In this document: positions 36,416 to 45,455 of the stretch, piece by piece | Layout of the letters: each line of letters begins with the position of its first letter | Position numbering within the stretch: position 1 is the first letter of the stretch | Assembly (NCBI RefSeq): GCF_003265995.1 | Contig: NZ_MVJN01000007.1 | Location: 124,001-188,000, forward strand | Reading direction: 5' to 3' | Length of the DNA stretch: 64,000 nucleotides | DNA from: Legionella quinlivanii | GTDB taxonomy: Bacteria; Pseudomonadota; Gammaproteobacteria; Legionellales; Legionellaceae | The notes under the pieces: generated by a model | What the model saw: only the letters and a program-made list of their open reading frames with translations | What the model was told of the DNA's origin: nothing | The model's database searches: none | Made by a program: the position numbers and the translations under genes

Positions 36416-37051
36416 TTAGCAGTCTGTTATGGGGGCTGCATTTTTAAATGCAGGCAAGCTAAGACAATAGGCTTCTATTTCGTTGATTAGCGGATACTCA
36501 TCCATCGCAAAGCCAAAGCGTCTGGCATTGAAAACCTGCGGTATGAGACAAATATCGGCAAGACTGACTTCATTGCCATAACAAAGCTGATGTTTATGAG
36601 GTATAGTCGATAAACGCCTTTCAAATGCATCAAAACCTTCTCTCAGCCAATGATGGTACCACTGGCTAATCTCCTCATCAGAGGCTTTAAACTGGCTGCG
36701 AAGCTGATTTAATACACGCAGATTATTCAATGGGTGCATATCGCAGGCTACTAGCAAAGCCAGGCTTCTCACTTGAGCCCGGCCGAAAGGTGTGGCCGGC
36801 AGAAGGGGAGGACTGGGAGATATTTCATCCAGATATTCAATAATCGCTAATGACTGGGTTACAATATGACCGTGTTCATCTAAGGTAGGAACCAGACCCT
36901 GCGGATTAAGTTTCAAATAGTCCGGATGGTGTTGTTCGCCTCCGTTATTAACCAGATGAACAGCTATTTTTTCATAGCTTATGTTCTTTATATTTAAAGC
37001 GATCCGCACTCGATAACTCGCTGTGGAGCGATAGTAATCATAAAGTTTCAC
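36416..37051 (-). CDS. maiA: Maleylacetoacetate isomerase
   Basis: A 211-residue zeta-class glutathione S-transferase that isomerises maleylacetoacetate to fumarylacetoacetate in tyrosine breakdown. It has the zeta opening LYDYYRSTASYRVRIALNIK, with the SSCSWRVRIAL-type glutathione motif present as STASYRVRIAL, GLVPTLDEHG, and SLAIIEYLDEISPSPPLLP. The usual Ser-Ser-Cys is replaced by Ser-Thr-Ala, so the catalytic cysteine is absent while the serine that activates glutathione remains. It is the last gene of the tyrosine cluster and overlaps fahA by one base. Confidence 0.93.
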   Translation of the reverse strand: MKLYDYYRSTASYRVRIALNIKNISYEKIAVHLVNNGGEQHHPDYLKLNPQGLVPTLDEHGHIVTQSLAIIEYLDEISPSPPLLPATPFGRAQVRSLALLVACDMHPLNNLRVLNQLRSQFKASDEEISQWYHHWLREGFDAFERRLSTIPHKHQLCYGNEVSLADICLIPQVFNARRFGFAMDEYPLINEIEAYCLSLPAFKNAAPITDC

Positions 37052-38046
37052 TATTCACCTTTTCCAGTATACGGTTTGACAATCTGGTCAATCGCGCCAA
37101 AAATTGACTGTTTATGCTCATCAAGCATGTCAATATGGATACGATCTCCAAACTGCATAAATGGGGTCCTGGGTTTTCCCTGTTCCAGAATCTCAAGCAT
37201 GCGCCGTTCTGCGATACAGGAAGAACCTTTTGTTCTATCGGTATTCGAGACAGTGCCCGACCCGATTATGGTCCCAGCAGCGAGATTTCTTGTTTTAGCG
37301 GCATGAGCAATGAGTTGTGGAAAAGAGAAGGTCATATCCACGCCTGCATTGGGCTGCCCAAAAAGGGTTCCATTTAAGTGACTTATCAGCGGGAGATGCA
37401 GACGATTACCATCCCAGTGCTTGCCTAATTCATCAGGGGTTACTGCAAAAGGTGAAAAACTGCTGGCAGGTTTGGATTGGAAAAAGCCGAAACTTTTGGC
37501 GATCTCATCAGGTATTAAATTCCTTAAAGAAACATCATTAACCAGCATAAGTAATTTAATGTGCCTTGCAGCCTCCTCCGGTGTAACACCCATCGGAACA
37601 TCATCGGTAATTACGGCAACCTCAGCCTCAAAATCAATGCCATAGGCTTCGTCACGGACAAGAATAGGATCTCGAGGTCCAAGAAATGCATCCGATCCTC
37701 CCTGATACATTAATGGATCGGTCCAGAAATTAGCAGGAAGTTCAGCGCCGCGCGCTTTTCTAACCAGCTCCACGTGGTTCACATAAGCGCTGCCGTCAGC
37801 CCATTGAAAAGCACGGGGCAGGGGCGAGTTCATTTCATGAGTATCGACAGGGAAAGCCTCGCTCAGCTTGTCTTCATTGAGAAGCTGATAAATTGCTCCA
37901 AGCGGTTTTTCTACTTCAGACCATCGCTCCAGGGCATTTTGCAATGTTTGTGCAATATTACTTACGCGGACAGCTTTGGTTCCTGATTGATTAACCATGC
38001 AGAGAACACCGTCTCTGGATTCTGATTTGAGGCTGGCTAACTTCAT
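37051..38046 (-). CDS. fahA: Fumarylacetoacetate hydrolase family protein
   Basis: A 331-residue enzyme that would cleave fumarylacetoacetate to fumarate and acetoacetate, the last step of tyrosine catabolism. The FAH fold is shown by DPLMYQGGSDAFLGPRDPI, DFEAEVAVITDDVP (metal-binding E-x-E region), LLMLVNDVSLRNL, FFQSKPASSFSPFAVTP, and GTIIGSGTVSNTD. It belongs to the short, prokaryotic type. It is coupled to maiA and separated from hpd upstream by the 193-bp inverted-repeat element, which may or may not interrupt the operon. Confidence 0.92.
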   Translation of the reverse strand: MKLASLKSESRDGVLCMVNQSGTKAVRVSNIAQTLQNALERWSEVEKPLGAIYQLLNEDKLSEAFPVDTHEMNSPLPRAFQWADGSAYVNHVELVRKARGAELPANFWTDPLMYQGGSDAFLGPRDPILVRDEAYGIDFEAEVAVITDDVPMGVTPEEAARHIKLLMLVNDVSLRNLIPDEIAKSFGFFQSKPASSFSPFAVTPDELGKHWDGNRLHLPLISHLNGTLFGQPNAGVDMTFSFPQLIAHAAKTRNLAAGTIIGSGTVSNTDRTKGSSCIAERRMLEILEQGKPRTPFMQFGDRIHIDMLDEHKQSIFGAIDQIVKPYTGKGE

Positions 38047-38115
38047 AAAGCGTTCCTTTTATCGAGTGTTAAATGGGATTTAAGTGAAAGTCCTGTATTC
38101 TTGCTGGGTTTTTGG

Positions 38116-38308
38116 ATCCCGCGAACAAGTCGGCGTTGTTGCGTAAATAGAACCAAGCAATTAACCTCTCGTCATTGCGAACAAAGTGAAGCAATCCAGA
38201 TCGAAACTTGAACAAAGCAAGGAACTGGATTGCTTCGCTAACGCTCGCAAAGACAGTTTTTGTGCACCTATCTTCATCTACGCAACAACGCCAAACGAGT
38301 CGCGGGAT
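38116..38308. mobile_element. MITE-like 193-bp element with nested inverted repeats
   Basis: Outer inverted repeats of 30 bases (38116-38145 and 38279-38308), beginning ATCCCGCGA and ending GGCGTTGTTGCGTA, match at about 24 of 30 positions, with the inner 14 bases perfect. A second imperfect inverted repeat is nested inside (38170-38199 and 38224-38256; core GAAGCAATCCAG). No coding capacity. It occupies most of the 300-base gap between fahA and hpd. This layout is that of a miniature element, possibly with a REP-like unit inserted in its centre. Confidence 0.75.
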
Positions 38309-38346
38309 GTAGGGACACGCGGGATTCAGGAAAATGAGCCATATGA

Positions 38347-39402
38347 TTAAGAGGCTGACAAAGTTCCGCGGCGTATCTGATCGCGTTCAATCGCTTCAAA
38401 TAAGGCCTGAAAGTTTCCTTCTCCGAAACCTTCATTGCCTTTACGCTGAATAATTTCGAAAAAGACAGGACCAAAAACATTCTCGGTAAATATCTGCAGC
38501 AACAGGCCGCCGCACTCTTCCCTTTCACCATCGATCAGAATTTTCTGTTCCTTTAATTTTGCAATAGGTTCCCGATGCCAGGGAATTCTCGAGTCAATCA
38601 TTTCATAATAGGTGTCAGGAACATCTAAAAACTTGACTGTATTTTGTCGTAATGCCTGTACTGTGTGGCAAATGTCATTGGAGTTTAAAGCAATGTGCTG
38701 GATGCCTTCGCCGCGGTATTCATGCAAAAACTCTTCAATCTGTGATTGGTCATCTTTTGATTCATTCAGAGGAATTTTGATTTTTCCGCAAGGACTACCC
38801 AGCGCCCGGCTGATTAAACCAGTCATTTTACCTTTGATATTGAAAAAACGAATCTGCGAAAAATTGAAAATTTCCGCATAGAATTGCGCCCATTTATCCA
38901 TGTTACCGCGATACACATTATGAGTCAGGTGATCGATAAATGTCAGACCGGTGCCATCCACATTATCGACTTTATTGATATTCCAGTGATCAGTAAACGG
39001 TTTGTGGTTGTCGTCTACAAAATAAATGACGCTGCCACCAATAGCCTGAATGCCTAATAAGCCGTGATCTGCATGTTTGCAGTCCTGGAAAGCAGTGGCT
39101 CCATGCTGCAGTGCATAAGCATAGGCTTGTTTGGCATCTTTGACGCGAAATCCCATAGCACATGCACCTGCGCCATGTGTTTTGGCATGCTCCTCGGCCT
39201 GGGTGTTTTTCGCGGCATTCACGATAAATTGAATCTGGCCCTGCTGATAAAGGACAATATCCTCGGTTTTATGAGTTGCAATTGCAGTGAATCCCATTTC
39301 TTCAAATTGCTTGTATAATAACTCGGGATTTTCTGCGGAAAACTCCAGGAACGCGAAACCATCCAAACCGCAGGGATTGTGATCTAAATGCTTGTGATGC
39401 AT
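38347..39402 (-). CDS. hpd: 4-Hydroxyphenylpyruvate dioxygenase (legiolysin type)
   Basis: A 351-residue Fe(II) dioxygenase converting 4-hydroxyphenylpyruvate to homogentisate. In Legionella the homologue Lly (legiolysin) gives the homogentisate that polymerises to brown pyomelanin. The two vicinal-oxygen-chelate halves are clear. The iron ligands are seen as FIDHLTHNV (His near 161), GIQHIALNS (His near 240) and PVFFEIIQRKG (Glu near 320). GNEGFGEGNFQALFEAIERDQ is the standard ending. Good AAGGAG site before ATG 39402. It lies upstream of fahA-maiA, but homogentisate dioxygenase (hmgA) is not in this cluster. Confidence 0.96.
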   Translation of the reverse strand: MHHKHLDHNPCGLDGFAFLEFSAENPELLYKQFEEMGFTAIATHKTEDIVLYQQGQIQFIVNAAKNTQAEEHAKTHGAGACAMGFRVKDAKQAYAYALQHGATAFQDCKHADHGLLGIQAIGGSVIYFVDDNHKPFTDHWNINKVDNVDGTGLTFIDHLTHNVYRGNMDKWAQFYAEIFNFSQIRFFNIKGKMTGLISRALGSPCGKIKIPLNESKDDQSQIEEFLHEYRGEGIQHIALNSNDICHTVQALRQNTVKFLDVPDTYYEMIDSRIPWHREPIAKLKEQKILIDGEREECGGLLLQIFTENVFGPVFFEIIQRKGNEGFGEGNFQALFEAIERDQIRRGTLSAS

Positions 39403-39454
39403 AGTAACTCCTTGTTAAATTGGCTGCGCAATACGATAAATCTACATTTTATGA

Positions 39455-40114
39455 CTATTCCGGTTTGAGTTTAATCAGGAACAAGCCATCGGCAATGGCC
39501 AGCAAGCTGGTATCCACTCGCTCGTCATTTTTTAGTAATTCATTAAGACGTCTTATTTCCCGGGTTTGCCCACCGGTTTCAGACTGGTCAATGACTTTGC
39601 CATCCCAAAAGATATTGTCTATAGCAATAACACCATTTGGTTGTATAAGTTTTAAAGCAAGTTCGTAATAATTGATATAATTCGTTTTGTCCGCATCAAT
39701 GAAAATAAAGTCAAATTGACGCTGGCCTTCACTGAGCAGCTCCTGCAATGTATTTACCGCGGGACCCAGGCGTAATTCAATTTTATGAGCCTGACCAGAT
39801 GCTTCCCAGAAGGGGTGTGCTTTTGAAGTCCAGTCTTTGCTGATATCACAGGTGATTAACCGGCCATCGTCAGGAAGAGCCAAAGCCATCGCTAAAGCAC
39901 TATAACCTGTGAAGGTACCGACTTCCAGTACCCTCCTTGCTCCGAGCATTTTCAGTAAAAACTGCATAAACTGCGCTTGCTCCGGTGCCACCTGCATGGC
40001 GGCCAGCATCATTGTCGACGTTTCTTCCCGTAATGCTTTAAGCGCCGGATGTTCGCGCAGCGAAATTGACAACATGTAATCATACAATTCCGGCGTTAGT
40101 TGTAATTGTTTCAT
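39455..40114 (-). CDS. Class I O-methyltransferase (caffeoyl-CoA/catechol type)
   Basis: A 219-residue SAM-dependent methyltransferase. RRVLEVGTFTGYSALAMALAL is the SAM-binding GxGxxG region (about residues 60-80), FDFIFIDADKTNYINYYELAL carries the metal-binding Asp residues, and GVIAIDNIFWDGKVID is the third metal/substrate site. Such enzymes methylate catechols and related compounds, which fits its place between leucine dehydrogenase and hpd, though the substrate is unknown. Starts at ATG 40114. It is co-directional with its neighbours, with gaps of 36 and 52 bases. Confidence 0.9.
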   Translation of the reverse strand: MKQLQLTPELYDYMLSISLREHPALKALREETSTMMLAAMQVAPEQAQFMQFLLKMLGARRVLEVGTFTGYSALAMALALPDDGRLITCDISKDWTSKAHPFWEASGQAHKIELRLGPAVNTLQELLSEGQRQFDFIFIDADKTNYINYYELALKLIQPNGVIAIDNIFWDGKVIDQSETGGQTREIRRLNELLKNDERVDTSLLAIADGLFLIKLKPE

Positions 40115-40149
40115 TAATTATCCCCGGCACAAACTCTGCAAAAAGGACA

Positions 40150-41226
40150 TTATGCCAATTTTTCCTGAGCGATGGTATCGGCAATCACGCTGGTTGGCTG
40201 GTTTTCTCTTTGTGAGCGAGAGAAAATTTCCAGCAAGTGAGTGCGGATGCTGTCGATTTGCTGATTCACTAAATCTTCCGGTGTATGTAAGTATTTGCTC
40301 GCTGCAAAGATAAGCCCCCCGGCATTAATCACATAATCGGCTGCGTAAAGGATGCCTTTTTCATGCAGTAATTGACCATGATAACTATGCGCAAGCTGGT
40401 TGTTGGCGGCACCGGCAATGATTGTCGTCTGGAGTTGCCCAATACTCATATCATTAATAATCGCACCAAGAGCACAGGGAGCAAAGACATCACAAGGAAG
40501 TTTGTGAATGACATCAGTAGAAACGGCAGTAGCGCCAAATTCTTTTACCGCACGTTCGACCACTTCCGGATTGACATCAGAGACACTAAGGATTGCGCCT
40601 TGCTCATGCAAATGGCGTGCAAGTAAAAATCCAACATGCCCCAGGCCCTGGATAGCAACATGTAAGCCAGAAAGACTACTTTTGCCTAATTTGAATTCAA
40701 CAGCGGCCTGAATCCCTCTAAGCACTCCTTTCGCAGTCGATGGAGAGGGATCGCCATTGTGGCTTGATAAACTGGCGACATAGGGTGTATGTTGAGCGAT
40801 GATATCCATATCCCCTAATTCGGTTCCGCTATCGAGTGCAGTAATGTATCTGCCGCCCAGATCATTCACAAATTCGCCAAAGGCGTGAAGATAGGCCTCG
40901 CGATCATAATTTCCGGCAGGTTTAATAATAACCGCTTTACCGCCTCCGAGTGGTAAATTAACCGAGGCGGCTTTATAGCTCATGCCTCGAGCGAGACGCA
41001 TGGCGTCATAGATGGCGCTTTGTGTGTTCGGATATTCGATAAACCGGCAGCCGCCTAAAGCAGGGCCTAATTTTGTATTGTGAATGGCAACCATTGCTTT
41101 CATGCCGGTTGCAGAGTCTACTTTGAAATGAACTTCTCCAAAGCCGTGTCCTAGAGCATATTCCAGAAAATCGTCATGAATAGGGGAGACAGCATCATTT
41201 TTTCTTATTGTTTCTACAGACATCAT
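40150..41226 (-). CDS. ldh: Leucine dehydrogenase (Glu/Leu/Phe/Val dehydrogenase family)
   Basis: A 358-residue NAD-dependent enzyme that deaminates branched-chain amino acids to keto acids. MKAMVAIHNTKLGPALGGCRF, the substrate Lys in MSYKAASVNLPLGGGKAVI (with the catalytic Lys in GGGK) and a Rossmann segment GLHVAIQGLGHVGFLLARHL are present in order. The Leu/Val/Phe dehydrogenase subgroup fits the length. Start at one of two adjacent ATGs (41226/41223) behind GGAG. First gene of the amino-acid catabolism cluster; Legionella uses amino acids as its main carbon source. Confidence 0.95.
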   Translation of the reverse strand: MMSVETIRKNDAVSPIHDDFLEYALGHGFGEVHFKVDSATGMKAMVAIHNTKLGPALGGCRFIEYPNTQSAIYDAMRLARGMSYKAASVNLPLGGGKAVIIKPAGNYDREAYLHAFGEFVNDLGGRYITALDSGTELGDMDIIAQHTPYVASLSSHNGDPSPSTAKGVLRGIQAAVEFKLGKSSLSGLHVAIQGLGHVGFLLARHLHEQGAILSVSDVNPEVVERAVKEFGATAVSTDVIHKLPCDVFAPCALGAIINDMSIGQLQTTIIAGAANNQLAHSYHGQLLHEKGILYAADYVINAGGLIFAASKYLHTPEDLVNQQIDSIRTHLLEIFSRSQRENQPTSVIADTIAQEKLA

Positions 41227-41452
41227 CAAAGGGCTCCAAGAAAATTCATGTGCACATGTTATAGACCCATTCGGGAACTAAATCAATGAAAACTATGAAT
41301 CAGTTACTATGTTGCCCCTTACTTGAACACATTTGGGTGAGGGCTTAAGACACGGAAACAAATTTCATTCACTTAATTAAGAGACTTGTTATACACTAGG
41401 ACAATTTGCGCTGAACTGTTTAAATTGATTTTTCCATACACTGGAGAGAAAT

Positions 41453-42175
41453 ATGAAGAAAATTGTTGGGATGCTGGCTTTTTCATTATTGAGTCAGGGA
41501 GTTCTGGCCTGCGATTGCTCCAACCAGGCCCCGCTTGACAAAATCGTTTTCCAGGTTTCGGCCAAGCAATGGGTGACTACTCAGTCCGCATTATTGACTG
41601 CCAATGTGAATGCTACATTAAACAACGCCGATTTGGTCAAAGCTCGTGCTGATATTATGACTAATCTGGGTAAAATTGCATCGGGAGATTGGCATCTGAC
41701 TCAGTTTGATCGCTCACAGGATAGCTCGGGACTTGAAAAGTTATTTGTATCAGCTCAGGTCAGAGTGCCTCAAGCCAGTCTGACAGATATCTACCAATTG
41801 GCCAAGGATGTCAGCAAGCCGGGCGCCACTTACACTATTAACGGGGTTGATTTCACACCCAGCCTTGACGAAGTTCAGACCGTAAAATCTCAATTAAGAG
41901 AAAAGCTTTATCAACTGGTTAATGAAGAGCTTGCGAGGATGAATAAAGTGTATACTTCGCAACAGTATAGCGTGAACAATCTTTATGTGATTGAAGGCGA
42001 CAATCCCATGCCTGTACAACCCAGAGCGTATCAGGCCAAGGAATTGAATACGATGGTGATGGGAGCCACAGCGGCGCCAGCCTTAACCGTGAGTAATGAG
42101 CTGGTTATGAGTGCAATGGTTGAAGCTGGATCAAACAGAGCAGTAAAGGTGTGCAATGCCCCTGCAAATCCCTAA
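41453..42175 (+). CDS. Probable lipoprotein of unknown function
   Basis: A 240-residue protein with a signal peptide (KKIVGMLAFSLLSQGVLAC); VLAC fits a lipobox, with Cys20 as the lipid site. The mature part (residues 30-165) has a segment resembling the SIMPL/DUF541-type beta-alpha layout (QVSAKQWVTTQSALLTANVNATL ... LVKARADIMTNLGK), a tentative likeness. The rest is Ala/Val/Asn-rich. ATG 41453 follows GGAGAG. The stop overlaps the start of glpQ by 20 bases, in a different frame. Confidence 0.7.
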   Translation: MKKIVGMLAFSLLSQGVLACDCSNQAPLDKIVFQVSAKQWVTTQSALLTANVNATLNNADLVKARADIMTNLGKIASGDWHLTQFDRSQDSSGLEKLFVSAQVRVPQASLTDIYQLAKDVSKPGATYTINGVDFTPSLDEVQTVKSQLREKLYQLVNEELARMNKVYTSQQYSVNNLYVIEGDNPMPVQPRAYQAKELNTMVMGATAAPALTVSNELVMSAMVEAGSNRAVKVCNAPANP

Positions 42176-42884
42176 TCGTGTCATTGGGCATCGGGGGGCG
42201 GCTGGATATGCCCCCGAAAATACTCTGGCCTCTTTTGACAGAGCATTAAGCTTAGGCTGTACTGCCGTTGAATTTGACATCATGCTTACAGCTGATGGTG
42301 AGCCTTTTGTTTTTCATGATGAAAATCTCAAAAGAACCACCAATGGGCGAGGGGAGTTGGGGCTGGTTAATGCTGATTATGTAAAAACACTGGATGCCGG
42401 AAGCTGGTTTTCAAAGCAGTTTAAATCAGAAAAAGTTCTGCATTTTCGCGATTTGATTAAATGGTTGATATTCTCGAATGTCACCGCAAACATTGAAATA
42501 AAACCTTATCCCGGCACTGCAGAGCAGACGGCAATCACTGTACTTTCCTATATCAATCGCCATTGGCCTCAATCCAAAGAAATGCCCCTGGTATCCAGCT
42601 TTGATTTGAATGTGCTTTCCTTATGTCATAGTCTGTCCCCGGAGCTTCCTTTAGGTTTATTACTTCATCATTGGGATGATGAATGGTTGAAAAAGGCCAG
42701 GGAATTGCATTGTTATTCTATTCATGTGAATAAGAAAATATTAACTGCAGAACGGGTCAAAGAAATTAAGGACAATGGTTATCGATTGTTCGTTTATACC
42801 GTCAACTGGAAGCGGCAGGCAAAAAAACTTCTGGATTGGGGGGTCGATGCCGTTTTTAGTGATTACCCTGATTTGCTCTCATGA
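42156..42884 (+). CDS. glpQ: Glycerophosphodiester phosphodiesterase
   Basis: A 242-residue cytoplasmic enzyme that splits glycerophosphodiesters to glycerol 3-phosphate and an alcohol (UgpQ type, no signal peptide). GHRGAAGYAPENTLASFDRAL and GCTAVEFDIMLTADGEPFVFHDENLKRTTNG hold the catalytic His, Arg, Glu and Asp; ANIEIKPYPGT is the third motif, and DAVFSDYPDLL the normal ending. The start overlaps the previous gene by 20 bases and the stop overlaps the ugpB start by four, so it is part of a unit. Confidence 0.93.
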   Translation: MPLQIPNRVIGHRGAAGYAPENTLASFDRALSLGCTAVEFDIMLTADGEPFVFHDENLKRTTNGRGELGLVNADYVKTLDAGSWFSKQFKSEKVLHFRDLIKWLIFSNVTANIEIKPYPGTAEQTAITVLSYINRHWPQSKEMPLVSSFDLNVLSLCHSLSPELPLGLLLHHWDDEWLKKARELHCYSIHVNKKILTAERVKEIKDNGYRLFVYTVNWKRQAKKLLDWGVDAVFSDYPDLLS

Positions 42885-44152
42885 AAACGCTGCTGCTCCT
42901 GGCAATATTCTGTTTCACCGGCGGCAGTGCCTGGGCTGAACCGGTTGAAATTATTTTCTGGCATTCGATGGCCGGTCACCTGGGCGAAGAAGTTGAAAGT
43001 CTGGTGCAGGCTTTTAATCAGAGTCAGTCTGATTATCGAATCAAACCGGTTTATAAAGGAGAGTATACGGATTCTTTAACCAGTTTCGCTGCTGCCTTTC
43101 GTGCTCATAAGCCACCCGCGATTGTTCAGGTATTTGAAGTAGGTACTGCCACCATGCTATCGCCTGCGGGCATTCATAAACCGGTAGAAGAGCTCATGCG
43201 GGAACAGCAAATCGATTTTCCCCTGCAGGATTTTCTACCCTCCGTTCGGACCTTTTATAGTGAAAAGGGGGAGTTGCAGGCTATGCCGTTTAATACCTCA
43301 ATTCCAGTTCTTTATTATAACAGTGATTTGCTGGGAACTATTGGGATTTCACAAGCGAATTTTCCAAAAACCTGGGAAGAACTTGAGAACATGTTAGAGC
43401 AGCTCAAACAGAAAGGACAAATTTGCGGTTATACAAGCGCATATCCTGCCTGGGTAAGTATTGAATCCTTTTCTGCCCTGCATGGTCTGGCGTTAACTGA
43501 TGGAACAAAAGGAAATGCAATCTATAATAACTCGGCAGTGCTGAACCATTTGAAACGCCTGCAACGCTGGCAAAGACTGCATTATTTTGAGTATGGAGGA
43601 AGAGCCAGCGACGCTACCGCCTTATTTACCAGTGGTCGATGTGCTCTATTCAGCCAGTCATCCGGTGCTTATAATAGTTTAGCGAATATGCTTACATTCT
43701 CCCTGGGCGTGGCAAAGCTTCCGATTGATTCAAAAGTTTCCACGGAAAGGCACACGAATGTCGCCGGCGGAGCTGCCTTATGGGCGGTGGCTGGTCAATC
43801 TCCTGACGTATATCGGGGAACCGCTCTTTTTTTTGCATTCATTGCCAAACCGGAAAGACAGAAGCAATGGCATCTGAATACTGGGTATATCCCATTGGGA
43901 CTTAGTGGTGTTTATGCAGGTATTGCTCGAGAAAGCCATCACCCGATTCTTGCCCTTGCAGAAGAAGATCTGGCTAAACCTCAAAGTGAGTATATGAAGC
44001 ACTATCAGGGGCCGCAAAACCAAATCCGTACGGCCAATGATGAAGCCCTGGAGAGTATCTTCGCTGGTTTAAAAACCCCGGAAAAAGCACTGGGTGATGC
44101 GGTCAACAGAGCCAATTATCTATTGCTAAGGCATCAACGCAATGCAGGCTAA
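42881..44152 (+). CDS. ugpB: sn-Glycerol-3-phosphate-type ABC transporter substrate-binding protein
   Basis: A 423-residue periplasmic solute-binding protein, with signal peptide KTLLLLAIFCFTGGSAWA. It closely follows the UgpB pattern: IIFWHSMAGHLGEEVESLVQAFN, YKGEYTDSL, PPAIVQVFEVGTATML, MPFNTSIPVLYYNSDLL, KTWEELENMLEQL. UgpB binds glycerol 3-phosphate and glycerophosphodiesters. No ugpA, ugpE or ugpC follows here, so the permease and ATPase must be elsewhere, or the protein may work differently. Overlaps glpQ by ATGA. Confidence 0.93.
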   Translation: MKTLLLLAIFCFTGGSAWAEPVEIIFWHSMAGHLGEEVESLVQAFNQSQSDYRIKPVYKGEYTDSLTSFAAAFRAHKPPAIVQVFEVGTATMLSPAGIHKPVEELMREQQIDFPLQDFLPSVRTFYSEKGELQAMPFNTSIPVLYYNSDLLGTIGISQANFPKTWEELENMLEQLKQKGQICGYTSAYPAWVSIESFSALHGLALTDGTKGNAIYNNSAVLNHLKRLQRWQRLHYFEYGGRASDATALFTSGRCALFSQSSGAYNSLANMLTFSLGVAKLPIDSKVSTERHTNVAGGAALWAVAGQSPDVYRGTALFFAFIAKPERQKQWHLNTGYIPLGLSGVYAGIARESHHPILALAEEDLAKPQSEYMKHYQGPQNQIRTANDEALESIFAGLKTPEKALGDAVNRANYLLLRHQRNAG

Positions 44153-44232
44153 ACCAGTCTGGTCTTTATGTGGGGGTGGTGTTATCCTCGTGTACAGGAA
44201 CTTCTCAGGGTTGGACACAGGAAGTTAATCAA

Positions 44233-45321
44233 ATGGCAAGCTCATCAAAAAGTATGTTATCGATGGTTGCAAAAATTCCTAATTATCTCTCTGCATTGAT
44301 TAGAAAGAATCATCCGGTCAGTTGGACTGGGATATTATTCCATACCATGCGCTGGTTGCAGGCCAATTCATCCCAGTTGATAATCCCTAATCCCAAATTC
44401 AAACCTGATGCAGATGTTGAGCCTATTGCAATTTATTGCATCCACGGTACCGCTGATCGCGAATTATCTTTTTTAACTCTGGCTAATCAATTAATTGAAT
44501 TGGGTTTGCCGGAATTGATTAAGCATATAGTTCTGGTCAACTTTGAGGATCGCGCAACAGGCGCTGGCATGGAGGACTTTGAGGCGCAGCTTTTAAAGCA
44601 GATTATTGCTAATAATGATAAGCGGGTTATTTTGATGGGGCATTCTCGCGGCGGAATTATCGCCAGTGCCTTCGCGGAATATCTTGCAGAAAAAAATGGG
44701 ATTAAAGTGGAAATGATTATTCCTATATGCGCCCCTTTTGGTGGCTCCTACCTGGCTCTCAAAGCCTTGGGATATTTCTCCAAGTCGGTAGCGCAAATGC
44801 AGGTAAACAGCGAGTTTCTGATCCAATTGGAAAAAGTAGTCGAGAAATCCACTAATCGTTATTACTTTATTGAGGCTGGTCAGGACTGGATCGTTCTGGC
44901 GGGCTGCGCAATAGTTCCTGGTTACCAGCAGCCTAATTCTGTTAAGAAATTTGAACATCATGGCCATTTATCAATTATGACTTCGGGAACACTGGTGAAG
45001 TTTATTCAAGAGTTATTTTTAGGGCATTATAAAAACGACTCCATTAAGAGCCCTGTAGACAAAGAAGCAATTGCTGATATGCTGGATGATATTATCAAAC
45101 GAACAGAGCAGGAAATAAATTCTGAGCTCGCCAACCCGGGGCTGTTTGATGTAAATGATTGTGAGATTATTAGCATGCAGGCGCTTTATGAGCTGGTTAA
45201 GAGCCCATCGGAGTTAATAACTATCGCAGGGTATGAGCTGAGGTTTTATCCTGATTATCGAAAAATGAAGATCGAAAAGGATGAACAACCAGTTGAAGCT
45301 TTGGGTTTGTTTGATGTGTAA
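44233..45321 (+). CDS. Alpha/beta-hydrolase (lipase-like)
   Basis: A 362-residue protein with IAIYCIHGTADRELSF near residue 65 (oxyanion strand-loop), the nucleophile elbow VILMGHSRGGIIAS near 135, and FEHHGHLSIMTSG near 240 as a candidate catalytic His. The catalytic acid could be in AGQDWIVLAG. This pattern is that of lipases/esterases with a PGAP1-like lid. It has no obvious signal peptide when started at ATG 44233 (AGGAAG site); an ORF extension upstream to 44170 is unlikely. A relation to Dot/Icm lipases such as SidB is possible but not shown. It is 81 bases after ugpB. Confidence 0.78.
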   Translation: MASSSKSMLSMVAKIPNYLSALIRKNHPVSWTGILFHTMRWLQANSSQLIIPNPKFKPDADVEPIAIYCIHGTADRELSFLTLANQLIELGLPELIKHIVLVNFEDRATGAGMEDFEAQLLKQIIANNDKRVILMGHSRGGIIASAFAEYLAEKNGIKVEMIIPICAPFGGSYLALKALGYFSKSVAQMQVNSEFLIQLEKVVEKSTNRYYFIEAGQDWIVLAGCAIVPGYQQPNSVKKFEHHGHLSIMTSGTLVKFIQELFLGHYKNDSIKSPVDKEAIADMLDDIIKRTEQEINSELANPGLFDVNDCEIISMQALYELVKSPSELITIAGYELRFYPDYRKMKIEKDEQPVEALGLFDV

Positions 45322-45361
45322 ATGGAAGGAATACTCATTGGTATGCTGTTTTTCTGCTATT

Positions 45362-45398
45362 TTTAGATAGACGCTGATGACTGGTAATCCTATCTAAA
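45362..45398. repeat. Inverted repeat after lipase gene
   Basis: TTTAGATAG and CTATCTAAA, a perfect 9-base inverted repeat separated by 19 bases, between the lipase and esterase genes. It could form a weak hairpin or be a regulator site for the esterase gene; the sequence gives no further clue. Confidence 0.4.
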
Positions 45399-45455
45399 CA
45401 GGTTTTATAAATCATGATTTAGCTTTAATCTTGTGTAAACTAAGGAAGGTACAAA

